DNA from: Streptomyces sp. YS415
GTDB taxonomy: Bacteria; Actinomycetota; Actinomycetes; Streptomycetales; Streptomycetaceae
Assembly (NCBI RefSeq): GCF_023544665.1
Contig: NZ_JAMJFL010000016.1
Coordinates: 1 to 64,000 of the forward strand
Length of the DNA stretch: 64,000 bases
Direction of reading: 5' to 3'
Under the pieces are notes generated by a model. That model saw nothing but the letters and a program-made list of their open reading frames with translations. It ran no database searches and was not told the DNA's origin. This document shows, piece after piece, positions 23,283 through 31,227 of this stretch. Each line of letters opens with the position of its first letter. Positions within the stretch are counted from its first letter, which is position 1. A program made the translations under genes and the position numbers.

Positions 23283-24200
23283 TCACACGAGGCCTCCGGC
23301 CAACTCGGCCGCGCGGGCCAGGAGTTCGGTGCGGCCGATGGCGTCGGCGCGGGTGGCGGGCACGGTGCAGGCGTACGCCCCGGCGACGGCTCCGTACCGG
23401 GCGCACCGGACGGGGTCCTCGCCGTTCAGCCAGCCGAGCAGGAAGCCGGAGGCGAAGGCGTCGCCCGCGCCGTTGGAGTCGACGACCGGGGCCGGCGGGG
23501 GGACAGCGGGGATGTGGGTGAGTTTGCCGGCGGTCAGCAGGTGGGCGCCGTCGGCTCCGGCGGTGGCGACGACGACCCGGGCCCGGCCGCGGGCGGCGAT
23601 GTCCCGCATGGTGCGCTCATGGTCCACGAGGGCGGTGGTGGACAGGAAGACGACGTCGGCGGCGAGGGCGAAGGGCTCGTGATAGGGGTTGGCGCCGTCC
23701 CAGTTGTGCAGGTCGGTGGAGACGGTCAGGCCCGACTCCCGCAGCAGGGGCAGGGCGTGGGCGCAGGGGTGGGTGATGACGACGTGGGCGTGCCGGGCGG
23801 CGGCGGCCAGGGCGCGCACGGTCTCCTCGGGGAAGCGGTCGGCCTCCTGGGAGCGGGTGTCGTCGTACAGGGACAGCCGTCGGCCGTCGGGGCCGACCAG
23901 GTTGACCGCGCGCTTGGTGCCCGCGGGCCCCGGTACGGCGGTCAGCGGGATGCCGTGGTCGCGGTGGAGGGCGCGGACCAGGTCGCCCTCCGGGTCGTCG
24001 CCGAGCATGTCGAGGTGGTGGGTGCGCAGGCCCAGGGCGGACAGGCCGAGCGCGACGAAGTCCCCGCTCTGTCCCGCGCGGCTGTTGATGCCGGGGCGGA
24101 TCATGTAGCTGTCGGCGTAGGGCAGGGGCAGTTCGGGGACATGGACGATCGTGTCCACGCCCGCGCCGCCCAGGACCAGGACGTCGGTCTCGGTGCTCAT
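23283..24200 (-). CDS. PfkB-family carbohydrate kinase
   Basis: A 305-residue ribokinase-type sugar kinase. The N-terminal half carries the Gly-rich SRAGQSGDFVALGLSALG, and the C-terminal signature is VVDSNGAGDAFASGFLLG with the catalytic Asp. It probably phosphorylates a sugar or nucleoside with ATP. A flavoprotein-like gene follows on the opposite side (24300-24833, same strand), about 100 bp upstream of its start. The substrate cannot be told from sequence. Confidence 0.88.
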   Translation of the reverse strand: MSTETDVLVLGGAGVDTIVHVPELPLPYADSYMIRPGINSRAGQSGDFVALGLSALGLRTHHLDMLGDDPEGDLVRALHRDHGIPLTAVPGPAGTKRAVNLVGPDGRRLSLYDDTRSQEADRFPEETVRALAAAARHAHVVITHPCAHALPLLRESGLTVSTDLHNWDGANPYHEPFALAADVVFLSTTALVDHERTMRDIAARGRARVVVATAGADGAHLLTAGKLTHIPAVPPPAPVVDSNGAGDAFASGFLLGWLNGEDPVRCARYGAVAGAYACTVPATRADAIGRTELLARAAELAGGLV

Positions 24201-24299
24201 GGGGTCGCGTCGTTCCTCTCGGCTCGGAGAGGCGAGTCAAACAGCCCGGCACGGTGACTGCAACAACTTGCTGCAAATTGCGGAAAGTTGCCTCTCCGG

Positions 24300-24833
24300 C
24301 TACGGCAGGTCCAGGAGGTCCAGGGCGCGCTCCCATCCGAACTCCGGCCGTCCGCCGTCCGGTCGGGGGTCGCCGGTGTAGGGCTCCCCGAAGCGGACGC
24401 CCATCCCGCGCAGCCGCGTCAGGCTCTCCTGGTACGCGGGATGGGCGGCGAGCGCGTCGGCCACGCAGGGCAGGGCGGCGACCGGGACGCCCAGGCCGGG
24501 GGCCTCGCACAGGGTGGCCACGGCGAGGGTGTCGGCTAGGCCCCGCGCCCACTTGTTGACGGTGTTGAAGGTGGCGGGCGCGACCACGACCGCGTCCGGC
24601 GGCGGGAAGGGGCGCGGATCGCCGGGGGTGCGCCAGGCGGAGCGGATCGGGCGGCCGGTGAGCGCCTCCACGGCGGCCGTGTCGAAGAAGCCGTTCATCG
24701 CCACGGGTGTCGCGATGACCCCGACCTCCCAGTCCCGCTGCCGCGCGGCGCGGACGAGTTCGCCGACGCCGGCGGCGATTCCGGCGGCGCAGACGACGAC
24801 GTAGAGGAAGGGTTTGCCGGCCTGTTCGGTCAT
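24300..24833 (-). CDS. Flavoprotein (phosphopantothenoylcysteine decarboxylase-like)
   Basis: A 177-residue protein of the HFCD flavoprotein fold (CoaC/EpiD/UbiX relatives). The opening strand YVVVCAAGIAAG and the FMN-contact AVVVAPATFNTVNKWARGLAD are diagnostic. Members decarboxylate cysteinyl substrates or bind FMN. Being separate from CoaB, it is not the main CoaBC. It lies 9 bp downstream of the DUF1348 gene, so the two are probably co-transcribed. Confidence 0.82.
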   Translation of the reverse strand: MTEQAGKPFLYVVVCAAGIAAGVGELVRAARQRDWEVGVIATPVAMNGFFDTAAVEALTGRPIRSAWRTPGDPRPFPPPDAVVVAPATFNTVNKWARGLADTLAVATLCEAPGLGVPVAALPCVADALAAHPAYQESLTRLRGMGVRFGEPYTGDPRPDGGRPEFGWERALDLLDLP

Positions 24834-24842
24834 CCGGGAACC

Positions 24843-25289
24843 CTACTGAACGGGCAGCGGCTCCTCGCGGCGCGGGCCGAGGATGCGGCGTTCGTGCTCC
24901 TCGATGCGCAGGTCGTTGATGCTGGCCTCGCGCCGGGTCATCAGGCCGTGCGCGTCGAACTCCCAGAGTTCGTTGCCGTAGGACCGCCACCACTGGCCGT
25001 CGGCGTCCTGGCACTCGTACTGGAAGCGGACCGCGATGCGGTTGCCGTCGAAGGCCCACAGGTCCTTGCGCAGCGCGTACGCGCGTTCCCGGGCCCACTT
25101 GGCGGTGAGGAACTCCACGATCCGGGCGCGGCCGGTGAGGAAGGTGTCGCGGTTGCGCCAGACGGAGTCCTCGGAGTAGGCGAGCGCCACCTTGTGCGGG
25201 TCGCGGGTGTTCCAGGCGTCCTCGGCGGCGCGCACCTTGCGGGCGGCGCTCTCGCGGGTGAACGGGGGCAGGGGCGGGCGGTCGGACAC
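24843..25289 (-). CDS. DUF1348 (NTF2/SnoaL-fold) protein
   Basis: A 148-residue protein of the DUF1348 family. The SnoaL-like fold shows in KVRAAEDAWNTRDPHKVALAY and SVWRNRDTFLTGR, followed by the conserved ALRKDLWAFDGNRIAVRFQYE and WEFDAHGLMTRREASIND. Its function is not established. It is transcribed divergently from the TetR gene at 25395, with two identical-type palindromes between them, so it is the probable target of that regulator together with the flavoprotein gene downstream. Confidence 0.85.
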   Translation of the reverse strand: MSDRPPLPPFTRESAARKVRAAEDAWNTRDPHKVALAYSEDSVWRNRDTFLTGRARIVEFLTAKWARERAYALRKDLWAFDGNRIAVRFQYECQDADGQWWRSYGNELWEFDAHGLMTRREASINDLRIEEHERRILGPRREEPLPVQ

Positions 25290-25307
25290 GGGGCCTCCTG
25301 ACTACGG

Positions 25308-25323
25308 GAGAACGGGCGTTCTC
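25308..25323. promoter_or_regulatory. Operator copy 1, GAGAACG-N2-CGTTCTC
   Basis: A 16-bp palindrome GAGAACGGGCGTTCTC with perfect 7-bp arms. It lies in the divergent region between the DUF1348 and TetR genes, 19 bp upstream of the DUF1348 start codon. It is probably bound by the TetR protein encoded at 25395. Confidence 0.65.
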
Positions 25324-25343
25324 CGCTACGCTCGGCACGGTAG

Positions 25344-25359
25344 GAGAACGCACGTTCTC
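25344..25359. promoter_or_regulatory. Operator copy 2, GAGAACG-N2-CGTTCTC
   Basis: A second palindrome GAGAACGCACGTTCTC with the same arms as copy 1 and centred 36 bp away. It lies 36 bp upstream of the TetR start codon, so the regulator probably represses itself as well as the divergent operon. Confidence 0.65.
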
Positions 25360-25394
25360 GCGTCAAGGAGCCGTCGGACGGGGAGTGGCCGGAC

Positions 25395-25946
25395 ATGGAC
25401 AGCGCAACCGCCCGGGAGCGGGCCCTCGACGCCGCGGAGGAGCTGTTCTACGGCCGGGGCATCCAGTCCGTGGGCATGGACGAGCTGCGCGGCGCCTCGG
25501 GCGTCTCCCTCAAGCGGCTCTACCAGCTCTTCCCCGCGAAGGAACAGCTGGTCGAGGCCTACCTGGAGCGCCGCGACGGACGCTGGCGCGGTCGCCTCGC
25601 CGCCCATGTGGAACGCGAGCCGGACCCCGCCGCGCGGGTCCTCGCCGTCTTCGACTGGCTGGAGGGGTGGTTCGCCGAGGACGGCTTCCGCGGCTGCGCC
25701 TGGATCAACTCCTACGGCGAACTCGGCGCCACCTCCGACCGGGTGGCCGAACAGGTCAGGAGGCACAAGCGTGCGTTCCGCGACTACCTCGGCGCCCTCG
25801 TGGCCGGCGCGGGCCTGCCCGGTGACCTGACGGGGCCGCTGTTCCTGCTGGCCGAGGGCGCCATGGTGACGGCGGGCATCACGCGCAGCGCACAGCCGGC
25901 GGCCGAGGCCCGCGAGGCGGCGCGGCGGCTGCTGGAGTGCCGCTGA
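25395..25946 (+). CDS. TetR-family regulator
   Basis: A 183-residue repressor. The N-terminal HTH spans residues ~8-52 (ALDAAEELFYGRGIQSVGMD, SGVSLKRLYQLFPAKEQL). The C-terminal ligand domain follows, with a RGCAWINSYGELGA segment typical of regulators of DUF1348/alkylating-stress-like operons. It is divergent from the DUF1348-flavoprotein pair with two matching palindromes between. The inducer is unknown. Confidence 0.9.
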   Translation: MDSATARERALDAAEELFYGRGIQSVGMDELRGASGVSLKRLYQLFPAKEQLVEAYLERRDGRWRGRLAAHVEREPDPAARVLAVFDWLEGWFAEDGFRGCAWINSYGELGATSDRVAEQVRRHKRAFRDYLGALVAGAGLPGDLTGPLFLLAEGAMVTAGITRSAQPAAEAREAARRLLECR

Positions 25947-26024
25947 GGTCAGGACGCGGCAAGCGCCGTCACCGCCGCGCGGGCGCCGCCGCCCGGGTCG
26001 TGGTGAAGGGGACGGCAGTGCTTT

Positions 26025-26038
26025 CGGGAGCGCTCCCA
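26025..26038. promoter_or_regulatory. CebR-box-like palindrome (one mismatch)
   Basis: CGGGAGCGCTCCCA matches 13 of 14 bases of the CebR operator found intact at 16361. It lies in a gap between the TetR gene and the ferredoxin gene, just before a short coding remnant. It could be a relic of a lost LacI-type-regulated sugar gene. Confidence 0.4.
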
Positions 26039-26045
26039 AAATGCC

Positions 26046-26150
26046 GTGGTGGACCTCCTCGGCGGGCACGCCGTGATCGCCGACCCGGACCGGCTCAGCC
26101 GGGTGGAGGTGGGTGTCCTCGGTCCGCCGTGGCTCAGCCGGACACGGTGA
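26046..26150 (+). pseudogene. Short coding remnant next to a CebR-like box
   Basis: A 34-codon frame reads VVDLLGGHAVIADPDR followed by VEVGVLGPPWLSR and a stop. This looks like the C-terminal strand end of a larger protein, possibly a glycoside hydrolase, but no start or upstream part exists. It overlaps the 3' end of the ferredoxin gene. This is weak evidence. Confidence 0.3.
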
Positions 26151-26325
26151 TCGCGCCGACCGGGCAGGCGCGGGCCGCCTCGTCGAGCGACGGGTCGTCC
26201 GAGTAGGCCTCGTGGCCGGGGAGCAGGATGCCGTAGCCGTCGTCGTCCTGGGTGAAGACGCCGGGCGCGGCCAGGGCGCACTGGCCCGCGCCGATGCAGA
26301 CGTCCTTGTCGATGTCGATGTGCAT
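26134..26325 (-). CDS. [3Fe-4S]-type ferredoxin
   Basis: A 63-residue ferredoxin with the spacing CIGAGQC (C-x5-C) and a later CP (ACPVGAI), the three-cysteine pattern of [3Fe-4S] ferredoxins that feed electrons to actinobacterial P450s. The ATG at 26325 gives the usual MHIDIDKDVCIGAG start. No P450 is adjacent; the nearest (55603) is 29 kb away and of a different class. Confidence 0.88.
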   Translation of the reverse strand: MHIDIDKDVCIGAGQCALAAPGVFTQDDDGYGILLPGHEAYSDDPSLDEAARACPVGAITVSG

Positions 26326-26489
26326 GACCGTCAGCCTCTTACAGGTCACGGGTTCCGGCATCCGCAGATTCGGGTGCGCCGAGGGGCAGGTCGGCCGGAT
26401 CGCCTCCCTGCGAACGGATGAAACGTGCACGCATCTGTGTTGGGGTAGGTAGAGCGTCAGCCGCGGAACACGACGATGGGACCGATGCC

Positions 26490-26939
26490 ATGCCTCTTGA
26501 CGGCGAGTACGAACCCAGCCCGACGCAGTGGGTGCGCGAGCAGGTGGAGCTGTACGAGAGTTCCGGCGGCACCCGCGGCACGACCCTGCGGGACACCGGC
26601 CTGCCGGTCATCCTGCTGACCACCCGGGGCGCCCGCAGCGGCAAGCTCCGCAAGACCCCGCTCATGCGCGTCGAGCACGAGGGCCGGTACGCCGCGGTCG
26701 CCTCCCTGGGCGGGGCGCCCCAGCACCCCGTCTGGTACCACAACGTCCGGGCCGAACCGCTGGTGGAACTCCAGGACGGCCCCCACAAGCGGGACATGAG
26801 GGCGCGTGAGGTCACCGGAGCCGAGAAGGCCGCTTGGTGGGAGCGGGCCGTGGCGGCGTATCCGCCGTACGCCGACTACCAGCGGAAGACCGAGCGGGAG
26901 ATCCCGGTGTTCGTCCTGGAGCCGGTCGAGGGCGACTGA
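26490..26939 (+). CDS. Deazaflavin (F420)-dependent nitroreductase-family protein
   Basis: A 149-residue member of the Ddn/split-beta-barrel F420H2-dependent reductase family. Signature stretches are YEPSPTQWVREQVELYESSG, PVILLTTRGARSGKLRKTPL and ASLGGAPQHPVWYHNVRA. It likely reduces quinones or other acceptors with F420H2. The ATG was chosen because MPLDGEYEPSP matches the common family start, although the ribosome site (GGGA) is weak. A strong hairpin terminator lies downstream. Confidence 0.88.
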   Translation: MPLDGEYEPSPTQWVREQVELYESSGGTRGTTLRDTGLPVILLTTRGARSGKLRKTPLMRVEHEGRYAAVASLGGAPQHPVWYHNVRAEPLVELQDGPHKRDMRAREVTGAEKAAWWERAVAAYPPYADYQRKTEREIPVFVLEPVEGD

Positions 26940-27003
26940 CGGGCCTCGCACGAAAACTTTTTTCTCAGCACGCATGAACCCCCGCCCCCCGGGCACCCGA
27001 TCG

Positions 27004-27972
27004 TCAGGCCCCGCCGCGTTCCCCCGTCGCGGCGGGGCTTTGTCGTCCCTCCTGGGCGGCCCGGTCGGTGATGTCCAGGAAGATCTGCTCCGCCTCGGGC
27101 ACGGCCTCGCCGACGGCCCGCTTGATCCGTACGGCGACCTCCTCGACCTCTTCGCTGTCCAGGCCCGGCACCAGGTCGACCCGCGCGGCCACCAACGCGC
27201 TCTCCAGGCCCGTCTTCATGGTGAACAGCGCCTCCACACTGTCGATCTCGGGCTGCGCGCAGAGCAGCTCCCGGATCCGGTCCGCCGCAGCGGGATCGGC
27301 CGCCTCACCGATCAGCTGGTCACGCGCCTCGCGGCCCAGCCGGTAGGCGACGTAGACCAGCAGGGCGCCGATGGCGAGGGAGGCGGCCGCCTCGTAGACC
27401 ACCTGGCCGGTGACCATGTGCAGGGCCATGCCCACCAGGGCGAGGGTCACGCCGAGCACCGCGGTGCCGTCCTCCGCGACGACCGTACGCAGCGCCGGGT
27501 CGCGCAGCCCGCCGTCGCCGAGACCGCCCTGCCGGTGCACCTGGTACAGGGCCCGGGCCAGCGAGGTGCCCTCGGCCAGCAGGGCGAAGGCGAGCACGAC
27601 CAGACCGGCCACATAGCCCTCCAGCTCCTCCTCGGCGCCGTTCCTGAGGGCCTCCACGCCCTGGTAGAAGGAGAAGCAGCCGCCCATGACGAAGATCCCG
27701 ACGGCGGCGAGCAGCGACCAGAAGAAGCGTTCCTTGCCGTAGCCGAACGGGTGCCGGCGGTCCGCGGGACGGCGGCTGCGGCGCAGCGCGGCGAGGAGGA
27801 AGACCTCGTTCACGCTGTCGGCGACCGAGTGCGCCGCTTCCGACAGCAGGGCCGGTGAGTGCGCGGCCAGCCCGCCCACCGCCTTGGCCACGGCGATGAC
27901 GAGATTGGCCGCGAGCGCCACCAGCACGGTGATCCGCGTCCTGCTGTCCGCTTGTGTCGTCGTGCTACTCAT
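27004..27972 (-). CDS. Cation diffusion facilitator (CDF) transporter
   Basis: A 322-residue inner-membrane metal/proton antiporter. Six transmembrane segments are visible, starting ITVLVALAANLVIAVAKAVGG. The metal site is in TM2 (SEAAHSVADSVNE, with His and Asp), and the HPFGYGKERFFW loop is family-typical. TM5 has AEDGTAVLGVTLAL with Glu and Asp. The C-terminal domain (residues ~215-310) is the ferredoxin-like cytosolic part. The substrate is likely Zn2+ or Fe2+. The ATG has a weak ribosome site. Confidence 0.9.
   Translation of the reverse strand: MSSTTTQADSRTRITVLVALAANLVIAVAKAVGGLAAHSPALLSEAAHSVADSVNEVFLLAALRRSRRPADRRHPFGYGKERFFWSLLAAVGIFVMGGCFSFYQGVEALRNGAEEELEGYVAGLVVLAFALLAEGTSLARALYQVHRQGGLGDGGLRDPALRTVVAEDGTAVLGVTLALVGMALHMVTGQVVYEAAASLAIGALLVYVAYRLGREARDQLIGEAADPAAADRIRELLCAQPEIDSVEALFTMKTGLESALVAARVDLVPGLDSEEVEEVAVRIKRAVGEAVPEAEQIFLDITDRAAQEGRQSPAATGERGGA
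27008..27043 (+). terminator. Intrinsic terminator embedded in the 3' end of the CDF gene
   Basis: A perfect 11-bp stem (GCCCCGCCGCG at 27008-27018 with 27028-27038), 9-nt loop and trailing CTTTGT follow the nitroreductase-like gene. The same bases encode the last residues of the oppositely transcribed CDF transporter. Confidence 0.7.
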
Positions 27973-28065
27973 TTTTCGGCGAATGCCCGGCGCAGGGCTG
28001 ATCACACGGTGCCGTCGGGCGAAATCGGGGGACCCGGTGGAGGTCCGACAGGAGAGGAGGGGCTG

Positions 28066-29076
28066 ATGCCCCACGACGGCAACGCCGCCTACGGCCACAA
28101 GTCGTTCAAACGGTCCGCGGGCCACTTCACCGACCGGATCACCGCCGACGGCCGGGACGGCTGGCCGGTGGAGGCGGGCCGCTACCGGCTGGTCGTCAGC
28201 CGGGCCTGCCCGTGGGCGAGCCGGGCGGTGATCTCCCGGCGCCTGCTGGGCCTGGAGGACGCCCTGTCGATGGCCGTCACCGACCCCATCCAGGACGACC
28301 GCAGCTGGCGCTTCACCCTCGACCCGGACGACCGGGATCCGGTGCTCGGCATCCGCTTCCTCGCCGAGGCCTACGACGCACGCGAGAAGGACGCCCCCGG
28401 CGGGGTGAGCGTGCCCGCGCTCGTGGACGTGCCGAGCGGGCAGCTGGTCACCAACGACTACCAGCGCATCACCCTGGACTTCGCCACCGAGTGGACGGCC
28501 CTGCACCGGGACGGGGCGCCGGACCTGTACCCGCGGGAGTCGCGGGACGAGATCGACACGGTCATGGCGGAGGTCTACAGGGACGTCAACAACGGCGTGT
28601 ACGCGGCCGGGTTCGCCACGGACCAGAAGGAGTACGAGGCGGCCTGCGCGGGAGTGTTCCGGCGGCTGGAGCTGCTGTCCCGGCGGCTGGAGGGGCAGCG
28701 GTACCTGGTCGGCGACACGATCACCGAGGCGGACATCAGGCTGTTCACCACACTGGTGCGTTTCGACGCCGTCTATCACGGTCACTTCAAGTGCAACCTG
28801 TGGAAGCTGGCGGAGAACCCGGTGCTGTGGGCGTACGCCCGCGATCTCTACCAGACGCCCGGGTTCGGTGACACCGTCGACTTCGACCACATCAAACGGC
28901 ACTACCACCAGGTGCACACCGGCATCAATCCGACCGGCATCGTGCCGCTCGGCCCGGACCTGTCCGGCTGGCGCGCCCCGCACGACCGGGAGAGGCTGGG
29001 CGGCCGGCCCTTCGGCACCGGCGCCCCGCCCGGGCCGGTGCCCGCGGCCGAGCAGGTGTCGGACCCGACCCCTTAG
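28066..29076 (+). CDS. Glutathionyl-hydroquinone reductase (xi-class GST)
   Basis: A 336-residue protein of the YqjG/ECM4 family. The catalytic Cys is C48 in SRACPWASRA. The N-terminal thioredoxin-like domain is followed by the all-helical GST domain (RYLVGDTITEADIRLFTTLVRFD, YHGHFKCNL). It reduces S-conjugated hydroquinones; actinomycetes would use mycothiol rather than glutathione. GGAGAGGAGGGG precedes the ATG. The DUF4235 gene follows after 9 bp. Confidence 0.93.
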   Translation: MPHDGNAAYGHKSFKRSAGHFTDRITADGRDGWPVEAGRYRLVVSRACPWASRAVISRRLLGLEDALSMAVTDPIQDDRSWRFTLDPDDRDPVLGIRFLAEAYDAREKDAPGGVSVPALVDVPSGQLVTNDYQRITLDFATEWTALHRDGAPDLYPRESRDEIDTVMAEVYRDVNNGVYAAGFATDQKEYEAACAGVFRRLELLSRRLEGQRYLVGDTITEADIRLFTTLVRFDAVYHGHFKCNLWKLAENPVLWAYARDLYQTPGFGDTVDFDHIKRHYHQVHTGINPTGIVPLGPDLSGWRAPHDRERLGGRPFGTGAPPGPVPAAEQVSDPTP

Positions 29077-29085
29077 GAGACAGAC

Positions 29086-29400
29086 GTGGCCAAGAAGAAG
29101 GAACAGAAGCTGAAGCTTCCCCTCGCCTACAAACCCCTCGGCTTCGCGATCGGCTGGGCGGGCGGCGCGCTGGCGGGCATCGCCTTCCAGAAGACGTGGA
29201 AGGCGATCCGGAACGAGGACGACGCCCCCGACGCCCTGGACCGGGAGCGCGGCTGGGGCGAGATCCTGCTCGCCTCCGCCCTCCAGGGCGCCATCTTCGC
29301 GGTGGTCCGCAGCGCCCTGAACCGCACCGGGGCGAAGGCCGTCGAACGGACCACCGGAGTGTGGCCGTCCGAGGTCAACAAGGACGGCAACAACCCCTAA
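29086..29400 (+). CDS. DUF4235 small membrane protein
   Basis: A 104-residue protein of the DUF4235 family, common in Streptomyces. A basic N-terminus (AKKKEQKLKL) is followed by a membrane helix (GFAIGWAGGALAGIAF) and a second hydrophobic helix (LLASALQGAIFAVVRSAL). Its function is unknown. The GTG start has GGAG upstream. It lies 9 bp after the hydroquinone reductase and is probably co-transcribed. Its stop overlaps that of the convergent VOC gene by 4 bp. Confidence 0.85.
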   Translation: MAKKKEQKLKLPLAYKPLGFAIGWAGGALAGIAFQKTWKAIRNEDDAPDALDRERGWGEILLASALQGAIFAVVRSALNRTGAKAVERTTGVWPSEVNKDGNNP

Positions 29401-29789
29401 CCCTGTTTCGGCGCCGTCGGTGTCACAAGGCGCAGGGTGAAGGAGTGACCGGCCGGGTCGGCGTATCCGCGTTCCTCGAAGGGGCCCGAGGCGTCCTTGG
29501 TCTCCAGCGGGCGCCCGCCCAGGCCGATCACCCTGCGCTCGGCCTCGTCCAGGTCCTCCACCACGAAGTCCAGATGCGTCTGGAGGGAGTTCTCCGGGCG
29601 GGGCCAGCTCGGCGGGGTCGCGTTCACGTCGCGGCGGAAGGCGAGCCGGGTGCCGTCCGCGCCCTTGATCTCCACCCGGTTGGCGTTCGCCTCGGTCTGC
29701 TCGGCCTCCAGGAACTCCTTGTAGAACACCGCGAGTTTCTCGGGCTCGGCGCAGTCGAGCACCAAGACCCCCGCTTTCACCAGTGCCAT
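29397..29789 (-). CDS. VOC-family glyoxalase-like protein
   Basis: A 130-residue protein with two betaalphabetabetabeta modules of the vicinal oxygen chelate fold: LVLDCAEPEKLAVFYKEFL and LDFVVEDLDEAERRVIGLGG, ending DPAGHSFTLRLV. Members are dioxygenases, glyoxalases or antibiotic-binding proteins. The specific role is unknown. Confidence 0.85.
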   Translation of the reverse strand: MALVKAGVLVLDCAEPEKLAVFYKEFLEAEQTEANANRVEIKGADGTRLAFRRDVNATPPSWPRPENSLQTHLDFVVEDLDEAERRVIGLGGRPLETKDASGPFEERGYADPAGHSFTLRLVTPTAPKQG

Positions 29790-29868
29790 GTCTCCTCCGT
29801 ACGGTTGCGGGAGCGGAGCCGAACTGCCCCGCCGCCCTTACCCGTTCGGATATCCCCGCCCGCGCAAA

Positions 29869-30333
29869 TCAGTCCGCGATCAGCCACTCCCCGTCGCGCA
29901 TCAACTCCCGTCCGGCGAGCTCGTTCGCCTCGCGCCAGGCCTGCACACGCCGCGGCCGCACCCGGAAGTACAGGTACTCGGTGGTGAGTTCGCGCGGATC
30001 GAAGCCGGTCCTGGCAGCGAACCGGTCCCCCTCCCCCGCCCTGAGTCCGTCCGGCGTGAGCGCCTCGACGGTGCCGTCGACCATCACCACGTCCCGGGTG
30101 GGCCCGAGGCCGATCCGCACGGTGCCGGTGGCTCGGAGGTTCCGGCCGGTGGGACTGGCGGCGGGCGTCGCGAGGAGCAACGTCTCACCGTCCCAGAGGA
30201 AGGACAGCGGCACGAGGTAGGGCGCTCCCCCGTCGGTGCCGGCGGTGGCGACCCACAGGTCCTCGTCGTGCTCCAGGCGGTGCAGGGTGTCGAGCTTGCG
30301 CTGCTTCGCGGGCCGTGCGGGCGGCGGGGTCAT
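29869..30333 (-). CDS. Pyridoxamine 5'-phosphate oxidase-like (split-barrel) protein
   Basis: A 154-residue flavin/F420-binding split-barrel protein: DLWVATAGTDGGAPYLVPLSF, LLLATPAASPTGRNL and VRIGLGPTRDVVMVDG are the family strands. The ATG at 30333 is preferred over an upstream in-frame start because AGGAGG lies 10 nt before it. It lies 58 bp downstream of the TetR gene on the same strand and may be co-transcribed. The substrate is unknown. Confidence 0.82.
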   Translation of the reverse strand: MTPPPARPAKQRKLDTLHRLEHDEDLWVATAGTDGGAPYLVPLSFLWDGETLLLATPAASPTGRNLRATGTVRIGLGPTRDVVMVDGTVEALTPDGLRAGEGDRFAARTGFDPRELTTEYLYFRVRPRRVQAWREANELAGRELMRDGEWLIAD

Positions 30334-30391
30334 CGGGAACAGCCTCCTGGCGGGACGTCGGTCGGTGGGGAGCAAGTGTGGCAGCGGGTGA

Positions 30392-31105
30392 TCACGTACG
30401 TCCCTGGATTTCCGCGAGCCGGGCCGCCGCCGCGTCGAGCAGCAGATCCAGGGCGGCCGGATAGGAGCTGCGCCGCATGTCGGCGACGAGATGGCGGGCG
30501 GTCGCGGCGATGTGTGGATGGGTGCCCGCGGGCAGCCGGGCGTACGTGGCTTCCCACACGGCGCTCTCGGCGTCCCGGGCGGCCTTCGGCAAGGCTGTGC
30601 TCGCCGAGTCCAGGGCGCCGAAGGCGAGGGCCTGGTCGACGAAGGCGTGGTAGACGCGCACCGCCTCGGAGTCGGGGAACCCGGCGTCGCGCACCAGGCC
30701 GAGGATGGTCTCCACGGCCTGGATCTCGTGCACCCGCCCGGTCACCCGGTAGGCGCTGAGCACCGCGGCCCGGGGGTGGGCGAGCGCCCCCGCGTGCATG
30801 CGCAGGCCCAGGTCACGCAGGTCGGCCCGCCAGTCGCCGGTCGGCCGCCAGGTCCGCAGGGTGCGGCCGATCAACTCGTCGGCGATGGCGAGCATCAGGT
30901 CGTCGGTGTGCCGGAAGTAGCGGTACAGGGAGCTGGGGTCGGCGCCCAGGGCGCGGCCGAGGCGGCGGACGGACAGCGCCTCGGCGCCGTGCTCCTCGAT
31001 CAGCCGCAGCGCGGTGGCGACGATCAGCTCCTCGGACAGCACGACGCCCTGCTTGGTGGGGCGGCGGCGCCGCCGGTCGGCGGCCGGGACGACACGGTCG
31101 CTCAT
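30392..31105 (-). CDS. TetR-family regulator (TetR_C-type)
   Basis: A 237-residue repressor. The HTH lies at residues ~25-70 (VATALRLIEEHGAEALSVRR, GADPSSLYRYFRHTDDLM). The C-terminal half resembles the TetR_C_1 ligand domain (VLSAYRVTGRVHEIQAVETI). It is transcribed away from the APC permease gene, and is the likely regulator of the permease-amidohydrolase pair. GTTGTC/GACAAC arms at 31116-31145 in the shared promoter may be its operator. Confidence 0.9.
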   Translation of the reverse strand: MSDRVVPAADRRRRRPTKQGVVLSEELIVATALRLIEEHGAEALSVRRLGRALGADPSSLYRYFRHTDDLMLAIADELIGRTLRTWRPTGDWRADLRDLGLRMHAGALAHPRAAVLSAYRVTGRVHEIQAVETILGLVRDAGFPDSEAVRVYHAFVDQALAFGALDSASTALPKAARDAESAVWEATYARLPAGTHPHIAATARHLVADMRRSSYPAALDLLLDAAAARLAEIQGRT

Positions 31106-31227
31106 GGTTGCCTCCGTTGTCCAGGTGGGCGCACCTTACGACAACACCGTTGACCTGTGAAGCCGACGGCCAGTTTCATGTGCGGTCACCGGGGCCTGTC
31201 GGGCCCCCTGGTGCGAGCGGAGCCACC

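Noticed and set aside
27973..28983. Upstream extension of the CDF transporter frame to about 659 residues
   Set aside because: It lies opposite the hydroquinone-reductase gene and has no membrane or metal motif; the ATG at 27972 gives the normal CDF length.
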